A stretch of 64,000 bases of DNA from Paraescarpia echinospica (taxonomy: Eukaryota; Annelida; Polychaeta; Sabellida; Siboglinidae), in the NCBI GenBank assembly GCA_020002185.1, contig CM034544.1:32667387-32731386 (forward strand). The letters run 5' to 3'. Under the pieces are notes generated by a model. That model was given only the letters and a program-made list of their open reading frames with translations. It was not told the origin of the DNA and did not search any database. The translations under genes and the position numbers were made by a program. Every line of letters begins with the position of its first letter. The first letter of the stretch is position 1. Below, piece by piece: positions 47,540-60,815 of this stretch.

Positions 47540-47830
47540 TGTGTTTGTTTATCTCCCAGACATTACTTATGCACAATAAATAATATTTGAGATGAAATAC
47601 ACCCCCAGAATTTACACAATTTAGCATTTTTATAAATATAAAGGTCATTTGCATCATCATCTGATTTTCTTTAAACGTCCATCTGACACTGAATTGTCAT
47701 GAGATGAATAGTAATGGCTGTAAACAGCCAAGACAATCCAATTAAAAGTGTTTGTTTTCTCACAACATAAATTATGCATAACAAGCAACATTTATGATGA
47801 AATATATCCACATGATAATAATACAATTTT
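47540..47830. repeat. AT-rich direct duplication, ~210-bp period
   Basis: A stretch at 47540-47640 (TGTTTGTTTATCTC, TTATGCACAATAAATAATAT, GAGATGAAATA) recurs diverged at 47750-47830. Confidence 0.5.
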
Positions 47831-47832
47831 AT

Positions 47833-48192
47833 TTATATGCCAACAAATCTGGGGCAACACCAAGTTACATGTTTTACTGAAAAGAACAGATCCCCATATA
47901 TAAATTGCACAGATCTGAAAATAGGCCTGCTGTCATCACGCATCAGTGCTAGCTTTGTCCGGCTACAGGACGCACTACTTGACAAAGCTGCAGTGTCTAT
48001 CGTACCGTCACTGGTGCCGACAGTAACATTATCACAAGCCCCACACTCAGTCACGGCAACGGGCAGCAAAGTCAAAGCTCCGACTGACATTGCCGCGTCT
48101 TCGCAAGCGTTTCTGACAGGCGAGGAAATTAACTTGCGTTTTTCCCGCGCAGAAGCCGCCAATAACTGCAGCCTTTTCTTCACAAATGACAT
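47833..48192 (-). CDS. 119-residue ORF, unknown, possible first exon or TE gene
   Basis: On the minus strand MSFVKKRLQLLAASAREKRKL opens a basic N-terminus, followed by a Ser/Thr/Ala/Val-rich part (EDAAMSVGALTLLPVAVTE, SDGTIDTAALSSSASCSR) to a stop. It sits in a GC-richer island with an AAACCGCCATATTTT block (YY1-like) about 90 bp upstream. The reverse strand is also open over the same bases. I do not recognise it. Confidence 0.3.
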   Translation of the reverse strand: MSFVKKRLQLLAASAREKRKLISSPVRNACEDAAMSVGALTLLPVAVTECGACDNVTVGTSDGTIDTAALSSSASCSRTKLALMRDDSRPIFRSVQFIYGDLFFSVKHVTWCCPRFVGI

Positions 48193-48269
48193 TCAGCGAT
48201 ACCTTCCCTTTCCGCAACTTTTCTCTATGCTAACTAACTCTAAACTATCTCGTATCAACATCGTCTGAG

Positions 48270-50150
48270 ACAAAACTCACATCGCTCGAGAAAACCGCCA
48301 TATTTTATAAACAATGGGAAGTAGCAACAAGTGGCATGCTGGGAGAGTTTTGCGCTCGCGCAACTTCGTAAACCAAACAGAGTGTTCGTAGACACGAGGC
48401 GCGTCACGGAACTTAGCGGATGATGACACAACGGTTACCGAATGCCAAATAAGGTCATTCTCGGCAAACTATAGCTTGCATAAATAACGATGTTGGCCGA
48501 ATGCTTTCACAAGGGCGGGATTACCGACTACGGTGATTGACAGACGACGTTTTGGCGGTTCCAAAAATATCAAACAAGATGGCGTAAGTCGAAGGAAGGA
48601 TCGCGTTGTCATGGCGTAAACACCGACAACTTTCAGCGCATTTCGCGTCTTCCCAATAAAAATGGATACATCATTGTGATAGGGGTGGACTTTATACATG
48701 AATAAAAGTCATTTAGAGGTATGTTGTTGGTCTAAAAGTGAAGTTTATTTATAGTAAACATACAAATCTACTATATGGCGCTGGAAAATTAAATTGACAT
48801 ATTTTTTCAAAAAAGTGTAAATTAGCACAATGTTAAACTTTGTGTACACATGGAAAAAGGATTTTAGGTAATGCTTTATTTTTATTTCCTTTAAGACGAA
48901 TGCTGGAACTAGAGCTTTTTCGGACATTAAGAAACATAGTTTCATTTCGCCGTCACCTATAAACCTATCTTTTTAATACTGCATATCCTTCTTAGCTTCT
49001 CAGCAATTCCATCCATCTGTTGACGACTATAATTGCTCTGTACTTGACAATGAGAACGCTTAATCCTTTGAATTTGTTGCGCCACTTAGCTCGGATTTTC
49101 CGAGGATATTGGCGCTAAAGAATGAATTCCCTTATTATTATTAGGTTATCATCTGACCTATAATATATAAAGTATTTAATACTGCTGTAGTGTCAATTGA
49201 ATAGGGCTCCCTGGCGGTCTTCAAGCCACCTTGTGGTCGACCATGTACGGCACATTACCGGTATTACAGTTTTTTTAGAAACCCTCCCTTATTCTACCAG
49301 AGGCTACATGAGAAATCAAACATTATATGGCAGCACTGTTTAACTCCAACACGTATTCCTAATGTAAACTGCATTCTGGTGAAGATCTATTTCACCAATT
49401 GTATTCATATTGTAAAGGTCCTCTCCGAGTCGGCCTACCTTAGGCAAGAATATAAAACTGCTTGGAGTCGTTAATTAATGTTCCTCATATGTCACACTAC
49501 TACTCCTTTGTATGTTTATGGAGTCCTCCGTTTATAGTAGGCCCTACCAACTGACAACAAAGAGAATATATTATGTTCTAGAAGTATGTTGTTATTTGTA
49601 CAAGCCACATAACCTCTTCATCTGAGGTTTATTTGCACAAGAAGAAGTTCAATGTTCGGATCGTTTGCGCGTTTCAATGTTGGTAGCTTTATATCTCAAT
49701 GTTATGTCGACGAAGGACCAAAATAGTATCATGTGTTAGATTGACAGCATGCCTTATGTGTAGTTTCACAAGACAGCTCCATTGAGTACTGGTAGCTATT
49801 TCCGACATATTGCTACATAGTAAGTAATCAACAAACGCTTGTGCAACCGATTCGGTGTTGAATATGTCCTGGCTGAGTACGTCTTCGTGGTAGAGGGGTT
49901 GTAAGTTGTAACTAGGAAATGGATAACTGACGTGTGCCCCTCCATCCACGTGATAAGTCTATGGAGTATAGAGACGATAGACACACGTGAAAGAGAGATA
50001 AGAAAGGGAAGAATTAGTAAGACTTGAGTACTGAATGAACACAGAGATGAGAAGAACAAGAGTGACAGCAAAGAGCAAACTAATTAGACACGGATCAGTG
50101 GAGAGGGATTACAACGGTAAAAAAGTAAAAGATAAATTATAATATATCCT
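48270..50150. other. no gene recognised
   Basis: Apart from the GC-richer island to about 48650 I see no domain or convincing exon. A purine-rich stretch lies at 49980-50080. Confidence 0.3.
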
Positions 50151-50159
50151 TTCCTCCGA

Positions 50160-50335
50160 ACGGCTGAATGTATTTTACACGTCATCGCTGGTAAACCTGT
50201 TCGACTTCTCTGTGAAGCATTCAGCCACGCTGCAATTACGGCATGAAACATTCATTAATTTAATACCAACCACTATGTATAGCCAAGTACTCATTTATGC
50301 AACTGAGTGATTTGCGTACGAGTGAGGAGGTTCAC
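50160..50335 (-). mobile_element. SINE copy C
   Basis: On the minus strand: CAGTTGCATAAATGAGTACT, TGGCTATACATAGTGG, TTGCAGCGTGGCTGAATGCT and a tail near ACGTGTAAAATAC. The tRNA-like head is missing. Intergenic. Confidence 0.6.
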
Positions 50336-51129
50336 CATACTGGACTATTCAAACAAGTAATATTTTTTATTTATTTCACAATCAGTTTACATTTTGTCTG
50401 TGACGTTTTCACGGCTATGAGCAATCTTAATCAGACAGCTGCCGCTACATAGCAACATAAAGTTACAGGTACCCCAGCGTCCAATATCATCGCCAACTTC
50501 AAGGAACACCACGAGTAAGAGGCTTTCGCTACCGCCCTTATCCACTTCAGATTTGTGAACTGTGAAAGCGTTATGTAGATGACATCATACAAGTGGTAAA
50601 TACAAGGACAACACCACACTTGACCGACCGATTAAACAGAGTGGATGAGTCCAACAGAAGCAGATTACAACTAAACAATAAATTAGATGCAACATACTTC
50701 CCATTGAGATTATATTAGCTAGAAACAATAGGCTAAATTTGAGGAGGATGTAAACAATACGAAACGGTACGAGGGAAGTTAGTAAAGAAATATGAGTTAT
50801 TATGAGTACTATTAAGGATGTTCATGAACACTGGACATCATCATACAATGAGGTGTTGAAAACTAACATTTAATTGTAAATCACAGAGTTAAAGCAGATG
50901 AAGAACAATTAGACTTGATAGACACGTAACTGCATTAGCGATAGACCCGCGTAGACCGGTTGTCCAATTGTCATTCGGAGTGTGTAGCTTTGGATGGTGA
51001 TCTCGTGGAATCACACTTTCTCCCTGTCTACACGCACGCACGCACTCGCATCCAACATGCGCACGCACACATATACAAACATCTACACACAGAACGCGAG
51101 CACGCACGCACGCACGCACTCCTCCATAC

Positions 51130-51144
51130 ACGCACAAACGCATG

Positions 51145-51191
<47 letters not shown>

Positions 51192-51192
51192 T
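51130..51192. repeat. (CA)n microsatellite
   Basis: Nearly pure CA run with CACGCA flanks from about 51030. Confidence 0.95.
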
Positions 51193-51477
51193 ACTTTCAG
51201 AATCACTCACTCACGCAATAATTCACAAATTCAAAAATCAAGGTAACACCGCAGTTATTTTAATAATTTTATTAAATAGTGACTATTGACACGCGCTTGC
51301 AGTTAGCATATCGTTACATTGTAAGTAACACGTTTGCAAATAATGACCGATACGTCTTGAACATGTTGCACGACATACCATCAGCAAAACAATAGTTGTC
51401 GAATAATGCAAAAGTGGGAACACACAGTCGAGCAATGTGTGAGAGAATATGAAATAATGCGGAACTTGAGAGAGAGC

Positions 51478-51670
51478 TATATATATATATATATATACAG
51501 AGAAAGACAGACAGACAGACACAGGCAGAGAGAGAAGAGACACTTAGAAACAGAGACACAGAGACACAGAGACACAGAGAGACAGAGAGACAGAGAGACA
51601 GAGATACAGAGAGACAGAGACACAGAGACACAGAGACACAGAGACACAGGGAGACACAGAGACAGGCACA
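51478..51670. repeat. (AT)n then AGAGACAC repeats
   Basis: (TA)n is followed by GACA and then 6-8 bp AGAGACAC/AGAGACAG repeats. Reading frames here are artefacts. Confidence 0.9.
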
Positions 51671-52655
51671 AATAGTCAGATGGAGGACACGATAAAAGGG
51701 ATTGCGAAAATGACAACAATTCAGAAAAGAAGACAAGAGGATATATAGTGATAGAAAGAACACCATAGGAGAATGGCGAAAGCGAGGAAAAGAGGATTAC
51801 GAAAAACTGGAAAGCGGGCCACCATAATGTAGATGAATGTGTTCTGTTAACCTGGGCAGCGACTCGGTCAAACGTTTACGACGACCAATGTACAGGATCG
51901 TATATAAAATTAAGAAATTGTATAATAACCCACAATAAGTTATTCACGTATATCACAACTAATTACTATGTATTAATATCATCGTAGCAATCGGACGCGA
52001 GTCAAACATGCGCAGGCTAATCTAATTTCTAATTACTCCAGCCTACTAGAGGTAATACATGTACAATAATTGCCTAGAACAGCAAGTAAGCTGATACGTA
52101 TATGTACATGCATGTATATACATAGATACGTAAATGCATTCATACAAACACAGATTGACGCATTCACATACACCCGTGTAGACATACTCACACACAGAAA
52201 TTGTATACTCCGATTAATTGCATACCCTATTTGCCAGCAACTATTGTTAACGCGTCCGTCTCATTCGAACAGACAACGCCTGCTGCAAAATAGAAATGCT
52301 TTGAGCAGGCAATTCCATGCATACAAAAACGAATTAAAGCAGTTACCCGGAGTCTATTGAATATACAAGTTTGTAAGAAATAACATTGTATGAATGCATA
52401 TATATATATATATAATAGTTGTATTCCTAAAAGTTTCTAAAAATTACATTTAAATATAGCTGCGCATTGTACACATACACAAAGCTATATAACATGATAC
52501 TTTAACCAAAGCGTCGCCATTGACAAGGAAGACATATGGTCTATGTTATAACTGCAATGAACGATTGGTTAGTAGGTCGAGGAATCAGTGCAATGAGTTC
52601 GTTCACCGCAGCTAGACAAAATGTATTGACTGATTCGACATTTATAAAAAGGGAC

Positions 52656-52669
52656 GTTACCATGGCAAC
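52656..52669 (+). promoter_or_regulatory. perfect RFX X-box
   Basis: GTTACCATGGCAAC matches the palindromic RFX-factor X-box (GTYRCC-AT-GGYAAC). A TTTATAAAAAG TATA-like string lies just upstream (52640-52650). No gene start is recognised next to it. Confidence 0.4.
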
Positions 52670-52884
52670 CACTTAGTATAACTTGTAATTTCTTCAGTTC
52701 ACTATTGCAGATGATTACTCGACGAGAGATTGGTCTAGACAATTGATGAACGAATGCTTCTATTGGCTGTACGGCCTAAAAGGAGAGGGACTGGCTGGGG
52801 TGTAGGTGGGAACACAAGAAGTGACAGACGGAATGAGGCAAGGATATACGAAGCTAATGTGTGTCTCCACATTCTCAGTTGCGG

Positions 52885-53460
52885 TTAGCTGACAGTGTCT
52901 GGACGCCGCCGGTCTGACAGTGACTAGATTGACTCAGCCTGACAATGACTAGACTGACTCGGCCTAACATTGTCTAGACTGATTCGGCCTGACAATAGGA
53001 CTGACAGTGACTTGACTGACTCGGCCTAATAATATCTAGACTGATCGGCATGACAGTGTCTATACTAACTCGGCCTGATAGTGGCTAGACGCAGTCGGAC
53101 TGACAGTTACTAGACTGACTCGGTCTGACAGTGACTAGACTGACTCGGCCTGACAGTGGCTAGACGCAGTTGGGCTGACAGTGACTAGACTTACTCGGCC
53201 TGACAATCTCTAGACTGATTCGGCATGACAGTGGCTAGATTCGGCGTGACAGTATCTATACGGATTCGGCCTGACTGTGTGTCTCCTATCTAGACTGGCT
53301 CTGCCTGACAATGTCTAGACTGATTCGGCATGACAGTGGCTAGATTCAGCCTGACAGTGTCTATACGGATTCGGCCTGACCGTGTGTCTCCTATCAAGTC
53401 AAACATTATCTAGACTGGCTCTGCCTGACCGTGTCTAGACTGACTCAGCTTGTCTGTGTT
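52885..53460. repeat. ~25-bp minisatellite, irregular
   Basis: Units like TGACAGTGACTAGACTGACTCGGCC are repeated about twenty times with length variants. Longer sub-repeats include TGTGTCTCCTATC at about 53277 and 53384. Confidence 0.88.
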
Positions 53461-53469
53461 GTTCCTGTC

Positions 53470-56400
53470 AGTCGTTCAACGACGTTAATATTAAGACGCT
53501 GGCCGGGTTTGTTTAACGCTCATGTATCACGCTTTAGCGACGTGTGACGAATTCGAAACGACCCGGCGCTTCGTGTCTGCCAATTCCCCAAAGTACGGCG
53601 TCTTAAAGTGTCCTAAACAGCAGTGGTAGCAGTTCAATGGCGCCGCGTCTCGCAGCCCGAAAGCACCGCGTTCGTCCGAACGTTACCAAACTGTAAACGA
53701 GCCATGAGGCATATCTCGGCCACGAGATTAGCATCAGTAAGATCAGACAAACCCCTTTGCCAACAAACTCTGGAGGCCCGTGTTGATCAGCGTAAAGCTG
53801 TATGTGACATTCGGTGACTCTTCATGCCTGATTGACACACGACTGTCAATGAGTACATTAATATACAACATATGACATCACAGAGGGAACCGTATTGAAA
53901 CATATACAGCTGTGAATACATCAGAGTGAAGTAACCAAACAACTGAGTTGCTATAAACTGAAGTTACAAAGACATCTGCCAACTAAAAGGCAACATACAA
54001 AGATTTTCATGGGCTAACTCATATGTTGGTATTTGGAGTGACAAAGAAATAAATTGCTTCAATTCTCTAAATTTGTTCTATTTATACGAACATATAAATT
54101 AAAAATCGCCGTATCGTATAAACCCATTAAAACAATTAGGATCTCTGCATATACCTTTTGTATAGTTATTAGTTTTATCCAAAAGATATATTGTTAGAAC
54201 TAATACAATGATAATTAAAACTTATACAACGACAATGACAGTGTCGCTTTGTGTCATAAACAGGTAGTTGGGTTATCCAATAAAAATCGTTGCACATTCT
54301 CTGTAATGCAAGTAACTTTGCAAACATGCTCTTGCTGCATGACGTCATAGCGTTGTTGCAATGGCACACTATTTTAAAGAGTGGCTACCGAATATTATTG
54401 TTAATATTACATGTTTCACAATATGTCATATATACACTTTGCTGACGCTAACAACTGTTTATACACGGCTGTATTGGTCCCAAGGGATCTTGGAGTGGAA
54501 AGGGGGTGTCATTGCAAAGGTCAGATGGACATAAATTAATTGCACTATGACAAATAATTGTGACGTCACATAACCAATTGCCTTTGCATTGTTGCTATAT
54601 ATTATAAAGATGGCATAGTACTCAATTTATGATTTAAAACTCATTATCTCAGCTGATATGCTAAAACATAGATTGTTCATGAACTGACCAAGGCTTTAGT
54701 GGACAAGTCCATCGTACTAGCTCCTTCAATTCCTGTGACACATTTGTATGTTTAAATTATCAACGAAGTCTGCCACATAGCTGTTAAGCATTAGAAAGAT
54801 AACATGACGTTTCATGACGAAATATTGGCGTAGAAGATGAAAATGACGTTTGTTTATCAATAGTATTTTCATAAAGAGATGCACATGCAGTGTTGTCTAC
54901 TAATGATACCACCATATGCTCTTTTTCAAAAAACGTACTGCATAAGACATTCAAAATAAATACTAGATTGGTGTCACAGACAGGAAAGGAGAAATCAGCT
55001 CACCTGTATTGGTTTGTACCGAGCTATATTCCCTCTATTTACATTCGGGAGGGTTCTCCAGGCACGATTTAATCTACGTCTTTTGGTTTATATCACTTGC
55101 ATTCTTATGTCTCGTTGCATCGTAGGAAACAATTATGGCAACAATTGATGTGTAGTCATGCTGTTTGGATAATGTTGATTTTCCTGCCGGTTATACACAC
55201 GTCAGAACTAAAGAAATGTATGTGAGCGAATGTCATTTTGACGGTGAGATTAGTCGGAGATCGATACCTCATGAACATAATCGACTAGTGCATCTGCAAC
55301 AGCGTAAGAACTACTGCATTCGGTTAGGGTTATCTAGTTATCGGGTGAGATATTCGATTAATTTACATGGAACAGTTAGTCACTAACTCGGCAGTTATAT
55401 AATATATGATTAGAACACCATCCTGCCGTCCTTACCGTATGTTCAGTAAAAAATCTACAGCCCGTTTATAATGAACGCGGCTTGTCTACAACATGCGTGG
55501 GAAAACAGTGTTTGTACTCATTTACAATTGTTTCTGGCATTGGGTGTTGATGGCAAATTGTTCAACAATTCATATTATTCCCCTTTTCAACCGCAAACAA
55601 ACCACTTAAGGAGATATACTAATAATTTTACTGGAAACACTGATGTGTTGTGTATTCAAAATGCAGAGGAAAAACGTGTAATTATAAAGTTGTTACAGTT
55701 TAAATGTTAATGTTTTTACAACTACACAGAAACCACGCGGATCAACATTTATGCGGTTTCTTTCGTAAGAAGGATCAATTGAAATACGTTGCGAGAAATG
55801 TGCACGCTTTACCAGCAGCACCAATCATGATGTAAATGTTGTTCATCTTTTACATTTTAGTTTTCATTTTAAGCACACTTATATTCCAAAAGCCCCTTTG
55901 AAAGCGAAATACCGCGAATCCCATATATATATATATGAACTGTGTTGCTATTTTACTATCTCACCGACTGTAAAAATGCAAAGGTCTAAGTTGTGATCTA
56001 CGTCTAAAGTTTGTGTAAATCCGTTTTGACAACTGCAACTTAAATTGTCGCAAAGATTGAAGTTGCAATTTACGTCTACATGTTGTGTAATTTCGTTTTG
56101 ATGACTGTTATCGTATCAAATGATAAAATTGCGTAATTGAAAACAACACATGTAAAGTAGATAACATACATATCGCAAACTACACAAGAAGCGTAAGCGA
56201 CGAATGTACGTAAACAATCTACGATACTGTATTGTCCGGTAGAAAAGCTACGCTTACCCTGCATACTAGGAAACAATTATAATAACACAAACTATCGGAA
56301 TGCATTTAGAAGTCCACGCTGAAGCAACGTTGTTTTTTGATAACGTGCACGCGTTTCTTCACGTCAGCAGTTCGTTACACGTTTTGCATAATATCGAATG

Positions 56401-56500
56401 CATATGTCAGCGTGGACAGATTATCGTCAAACCTGGCGACAGTCTGTTATTGCACTTTACGTTGTAAAGGTTTCATTTGTGATAGAACAAGCGTCATTGA
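53470..56500. other. no gene recognised
   Basis: A CpG-richer patch at 53500-53820 has short open frames without a domain. The rest is AT-rich with no exon, RNA gene or TE protein that I can support. Confidence 0.3.
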
Positions 56501-56504
56501 CGAC

Positions 56505-56700
56505 CAAACGTTCAAACGTCATTGAGTTCAAACATCATTGACGAGCAGGTTTCACGACCAGATATGCAAACGTCATGGACGACTAAATGTCCATACGTCA
56601 TTGACGCTCAGATGCATACATCGTTGACGCCAGATGTTCATACGTCTTTAGCGACCAAATGTTCACACGTGATTGGCGAGCAGACTTTCATACGCCACTG
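56505..56700. repeat. degenerate ~30-bp repeat
   Basis: Diverged units of the form CGTCATTGACGACCAAATGTTCA occur about seven times, with weaker traces at 56880-56960. Confidence 0.6.
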
Positions 56701-57495
56701 ATGACAAGGTATTTCTAAGTAATTGCCCACCATAACATCGATCGAAATGCGCCCGCTTGATAAATACATACAACGACGTTACAATCCAGTAAACAAACCT
56801 TTGGTTGTGCACAAAATTATATATGACAGAAATGTCAAACCACCCATTGTCCACGTATTGCATCATCGCTTCAAGCACAATATTTTGTTGACGTCATCGA
56901 TGGCCTGACGGACAGTCGAAAAAGAATACGTCACTAGCGACAAGATGTCCGTGCGTCATTGTGCTAAGGTTTGGACGTTTGCAAATTCATTGCGAAGCAA
57001 TTTGCATATTTCGGCTTCATTCGCTGCTGTAAAACCGACGCATATTCACAGTTCCTATCAAATGTATGTCGCGTGACCGTCTTTAGGGAAAACACAACAA
57101 TGAGTGATACGTGGAGATGATGGTTGCGAACAACGGACAGTGTCGTGCGATGTGAACGTTGTCACTTTTCTGACAGGTTGGTGCAGACGTGTTATATACA
57201 TTATGTTCGCTGGTCCATCACTAACGTGTCATGACGCGAGAACGTAAAGAAACAACACTGTGCCGTTTACTTGGTAGACCTACAATCTTCACACCGGGAA
57301 ACAACCACACCGATCGCGTGTTCGTAGAATGCCTTCACGCGAGCGACAATACAGCCGAAACAACTAGCACACCACCGACCGACCGACGAACACCGAACCG
57401 GCCGTCATCGCTGAGGCGAACTGAGTCGACGCAGCACCGCGCGTGCAGGGCGGGGGGCGGGCTTGAGCGATATTGGAGTAACGCTTCGTCGCGCA

Positions 57496-57653
57496 TCATG
57501 CGTGTAGCGTCGATTGCACATACGTGAACGTGAGAACGAGGGCCAGCCAGAGAGAGGCGGGCACAGCGCGTTCGGCGGGGCTGGTCTGCGTGGCGCACGT
57601 GACCGTGTTGTTGATCTGCGGCGGCTTAGAGCTCTCGGTCGCAACGAGGTCTC
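57496..57653 (-). CDS. last exon of cholinesterase: GPI-anchor type C-terminus
   Basis: The acceptor on the minus strand is TTCCTCTTTCGTTTCAG, and the exon (158 nt, phase 1) runs to TGA at 57496-57498. After the junction Gly it encodes DLVATESSKPPQ, INNTVTCATQTSP (a possible N-glycosylation site and one Cys), then AERAVPASLWLALVLTF and TYVQSTLHA. A short polar stretch with a Cys, then a hydrophobic C-terminus, is the plan of glypiated acetylcholinesterase. In that family the Cys links two subunits and the hydrophobic end is replaced by a GPI anchor. The omega site would lie between the Cys and PASLW. Phase and position match the exon at 62592 exactly. Codons are GC-rich, unlike the EGF/SEA gene. 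No other 3' exon was recognised in the intron. Confidence 0.75.
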
Positions 57654-57927
57654 CTGAAACGAAAGAGGAATTTTAGCAGTTCGTGTACCTTTGTGCTGGT
57701 CGTGCTGTGACGACCGTTGATGGGAGTTGTTGGTGAAGGATTGGATGAAAGATGACGAGAGATGGTGGTCCACGTTTTGGATATCAGATGATTGAAGAAT
57801 GGTAACGGAGGAGAGTCGATTACGAACGTTTGGACAGCAGGTGAATTGGCTAAGTGGTCTAGATGATAAAGTTGAATAGATGACGATGAGTTGGATATCA
57901 GGGAGATGGTGATCAAAATGATGGAGA

Positions 57928-58206
57928 AAAGCCTGGCGCAGAGGCTAGAGCATCGGACTATCAATCGAGAGAATACTAGTTCGAAACCTGTGCTGTCATT
58001 TTGAACTTTGAGTAAGTTCATTCACCCTACTTTGCTTCAGTTCACTCAGCTGTTAGAATGAGTACCTGGCCACAGTCAGTGGTGACTAGTTGTGCACGAA
58101 TAGTCTCCGTGCTTTAATTACAGCGTGGCTGAATGCTTCCCTCAGAAGTCGAGATGGTGGTCCATTGAGCAGGTCTGCCAGGGAGTGAAGTGTAAAGCAT
58201 GTGTTT
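57928..58206 (+). mobile_element. SINE copy D, with tRNA-like head
   Basis: Most complete copy: A-box region TGGCGCAGAGGCTAGAGCAT, B box AGTTCGAAACC, then CAGTTCACTCAGCTGTTAGA, GTACCTGGCCACAGTCAGTG, GCGTGGCTGAATGCTTCCCT and a GGAGTGAAGTGTAAAGC tail. It lies in the cholinesterase intron. Confidence 0.75.
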
Positions 58207-60801
58207 ATTTTTAATGAATGCTCAGAGTGATTGACGATGGAGGTCGAACTGATGGTGAAAATAGTTGATGACGTTTTGGATAGCAGGTGAAGGGAGATGG
58301 TCAAGGTGGTGGAATAAAGTGGATGATGAAGTGTTGGATGAGATATGTTGACCCAATAATAACTGTGAAACACTATTCCGTTGTGTTTGCTTAAATACAT
58401 TGCCAATTAATAGGTGATGGGCATGTTGTCCACGGAAGCAAATGAACATAAAACGAGGCGACTAGCCAACAGAGGAAATGCACTTACTACTCAACAGTTA
58501 GCGCGTTAATGTTGAGAACAGTAACTGAAAACCCATTTTAACACATGTTTTATCAGCATAGAATTAAACATTCATATATTCAGTACATTGACAATTGTTC
58601 CTCTTCCTTTATAATTAACAACGCCGTATTAATTGGACGGATTGCTTGATATCATGTGGATACAGTAAACCATTCGGTAGGCCTCGGGTGTTTCCGGATG
58701 TCACTGTTACTACAGTAATACTGCTGGAGCTGCTGGCGTTGATGTTCTGTTATGCTTAAATACATATCACTAAACAAGTGAGTATGTATGTAAATAGAAT
58801 AAGTAATATAAATGTAACATACGCATCAAATAGGCGGCTATGAGATTCCCATCCAGGCTAAGGTTTCATGAAATAATGCATACAGTATGCGTAACCAATC
58901 GATGTCCTAATCATAAACGAACAAATGTGCGTTATTTTCCAATAAATGATAGCAAACGTTATCTACTAAGCCTACGGATTTTTGTCACGTGAAACAAGCT
59001 GAGTCAGCTCAGCTGATCATTTTTTTCAAACGGATTTTGACCGCCCTTAGAATTACTTGAGGTTCAGTGACACACATGTTTGCAACAAATAAATATAGAC
59101 ACTGCTACCAATGTTACTATACAATAGGGACTTTATAAAAAAAATACTGCTTGTTGCCAGGCACGAAAACATGTTATAATATAACTGTAATACTGCTTAG
59201 CACAATTCTACCAAAAGACTAAGTAAACAATCGACAAAACGAAGAAAACACATGATGTGGAGAAGTGAATATCGTTATGTGGTTGTTTACTATGATAAGT
59301 ACGCTGTTTATACGAAGGTTTATTCATTATACATTAAATGCACTGACCCTATATTCAAGATATGTGCAAGCAACTTTGAAGTACAATATGTAATCTAAGT
59401 AGGAACAACGATAAGTTGAAACAGTGGACAACAACAACATTGAGGTTACAATGGATATGGTGTGTTCATTGAGGTCGCTACGGTTTAACAGGGTACAGTG
59501 AATTGTCTATAGTGACACATTGTTCAGCACAGTACACGAGGAATACAGTGTTTGATAATAGCAAATACACCAGGATAAATGTAGCCCAAATTTAGTCAGA
59601 ACAAAACATTGCAACTGCCCAAGACTCCTTTATTGTACCTTTATAACAATCATTATATTAAAACTAGCAAATATGCCCGTCACCTGTCGAGATGCCTTGG
59701 GAAATGACAGTAGTGACAGTAATATTTACGAAATGTTTGAATGAAAACAGAGAGCTTCGTTGCAAAGAAATCGTTTTTTGTTGAAGATGAAGAAGGTTGG
59801 AAAGAATGTGAAGTTCACGTCCATCGATAGTCCGTATTCGTGATAGTGTAGAATTGCCAAATACTATTCGTATTGCTGTTCTATTGGCTTTGGGGTAGAC
59901 ATAAGCATATTGCGTCAGCGTCTACTTCATGTTGCCAAGTCTAGGGCCGTTTTCCCGACGTAGTTGCTACAAGCGCGTGGTTTCTGCGATTGTTAGTTTA
60001 CGTTTTACCTATTACGCGCACATTACGCTTTACGTTCCGAACAACTGATTTACTTCATAAAAGGTGAGAATCTTGACATATATGGGGTATTTTGAAAAAA
60101 GATTGCGTTCTATTCGAAGGGTCGTAGATTAATATACTAACGCAAGCCCGATTGTAAGAAGATTCCCTTCTTAGTTGATTTATCCAACGCGAATTAAGTT
60201 CGTTACTGTTCAAATGTATACTGTGTGAATACCGGATTTACTCAAGAATACACGCTTTTACTAAAATCATCCACACAATTTACGTTGATCGGGTAACGTG
60301 CGACGGTGGGAATAACCTTACACTACAGTATACAGAGTCGGGTCATTTGTTTACTGTTCCGACGAATTTTGACCGTTGTCTGTCAAACGTAATTTTATGA
60401 TTTGTCCGATTAGTTCACCAAAACAAATTAAATAGGTTTTCGCTAAATTTAATTAGTATGTCAAAAGACGCGCGCTAACAAAATCGTACTTAAGAGGAAT
60501 CCTTAAATAAATAACTATCTGACAACAACTTCATTAAGCAGATGCAGGTAAAACATAGTCTTGATAGTGAACGAACATCTTATATAGTTGGCCTTTTATG
60601 TTGGCCTGGCCCATGTCTACACTCTAAAACAGATTGGTTGAAAAACAACCAATATAACTGGTTAACCCAATATTAGTAGTATCTATTTGTCAACTGCGCA
60701 GTGTCTGTTCTAAAACAGGTAAATATCGGTCTCTGTTAACCACGTATTACATTTAACTAGACAAATGCCAGCGGCGCACGTTTATCGTGTCCCTCGCGAA
60801 C

Positions 60802-60815
60802 GTCACCATGACAAC
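60802..60815 (+). promoter_or_regulatory. X-box-like site
   Basis: GTCACCATGACAAC fits the RFX X-box consensus with one weak position. It lies in the cholinesterase intron; function unknown. Confidence 0.25.

Noticed and set aside
50889..51766. His/Thr-, Cys/Val- and Leu/Ser-rich frames
   Set aside because: CA and AGAGACAC microsatellite translations.
57335..57773. 87- and 122-codon minus-strand frames in the CpG-rich patch
   Set aside because: They run across the splice acceptor and overlap the phase-matched GPI exon in other frames; no domain.
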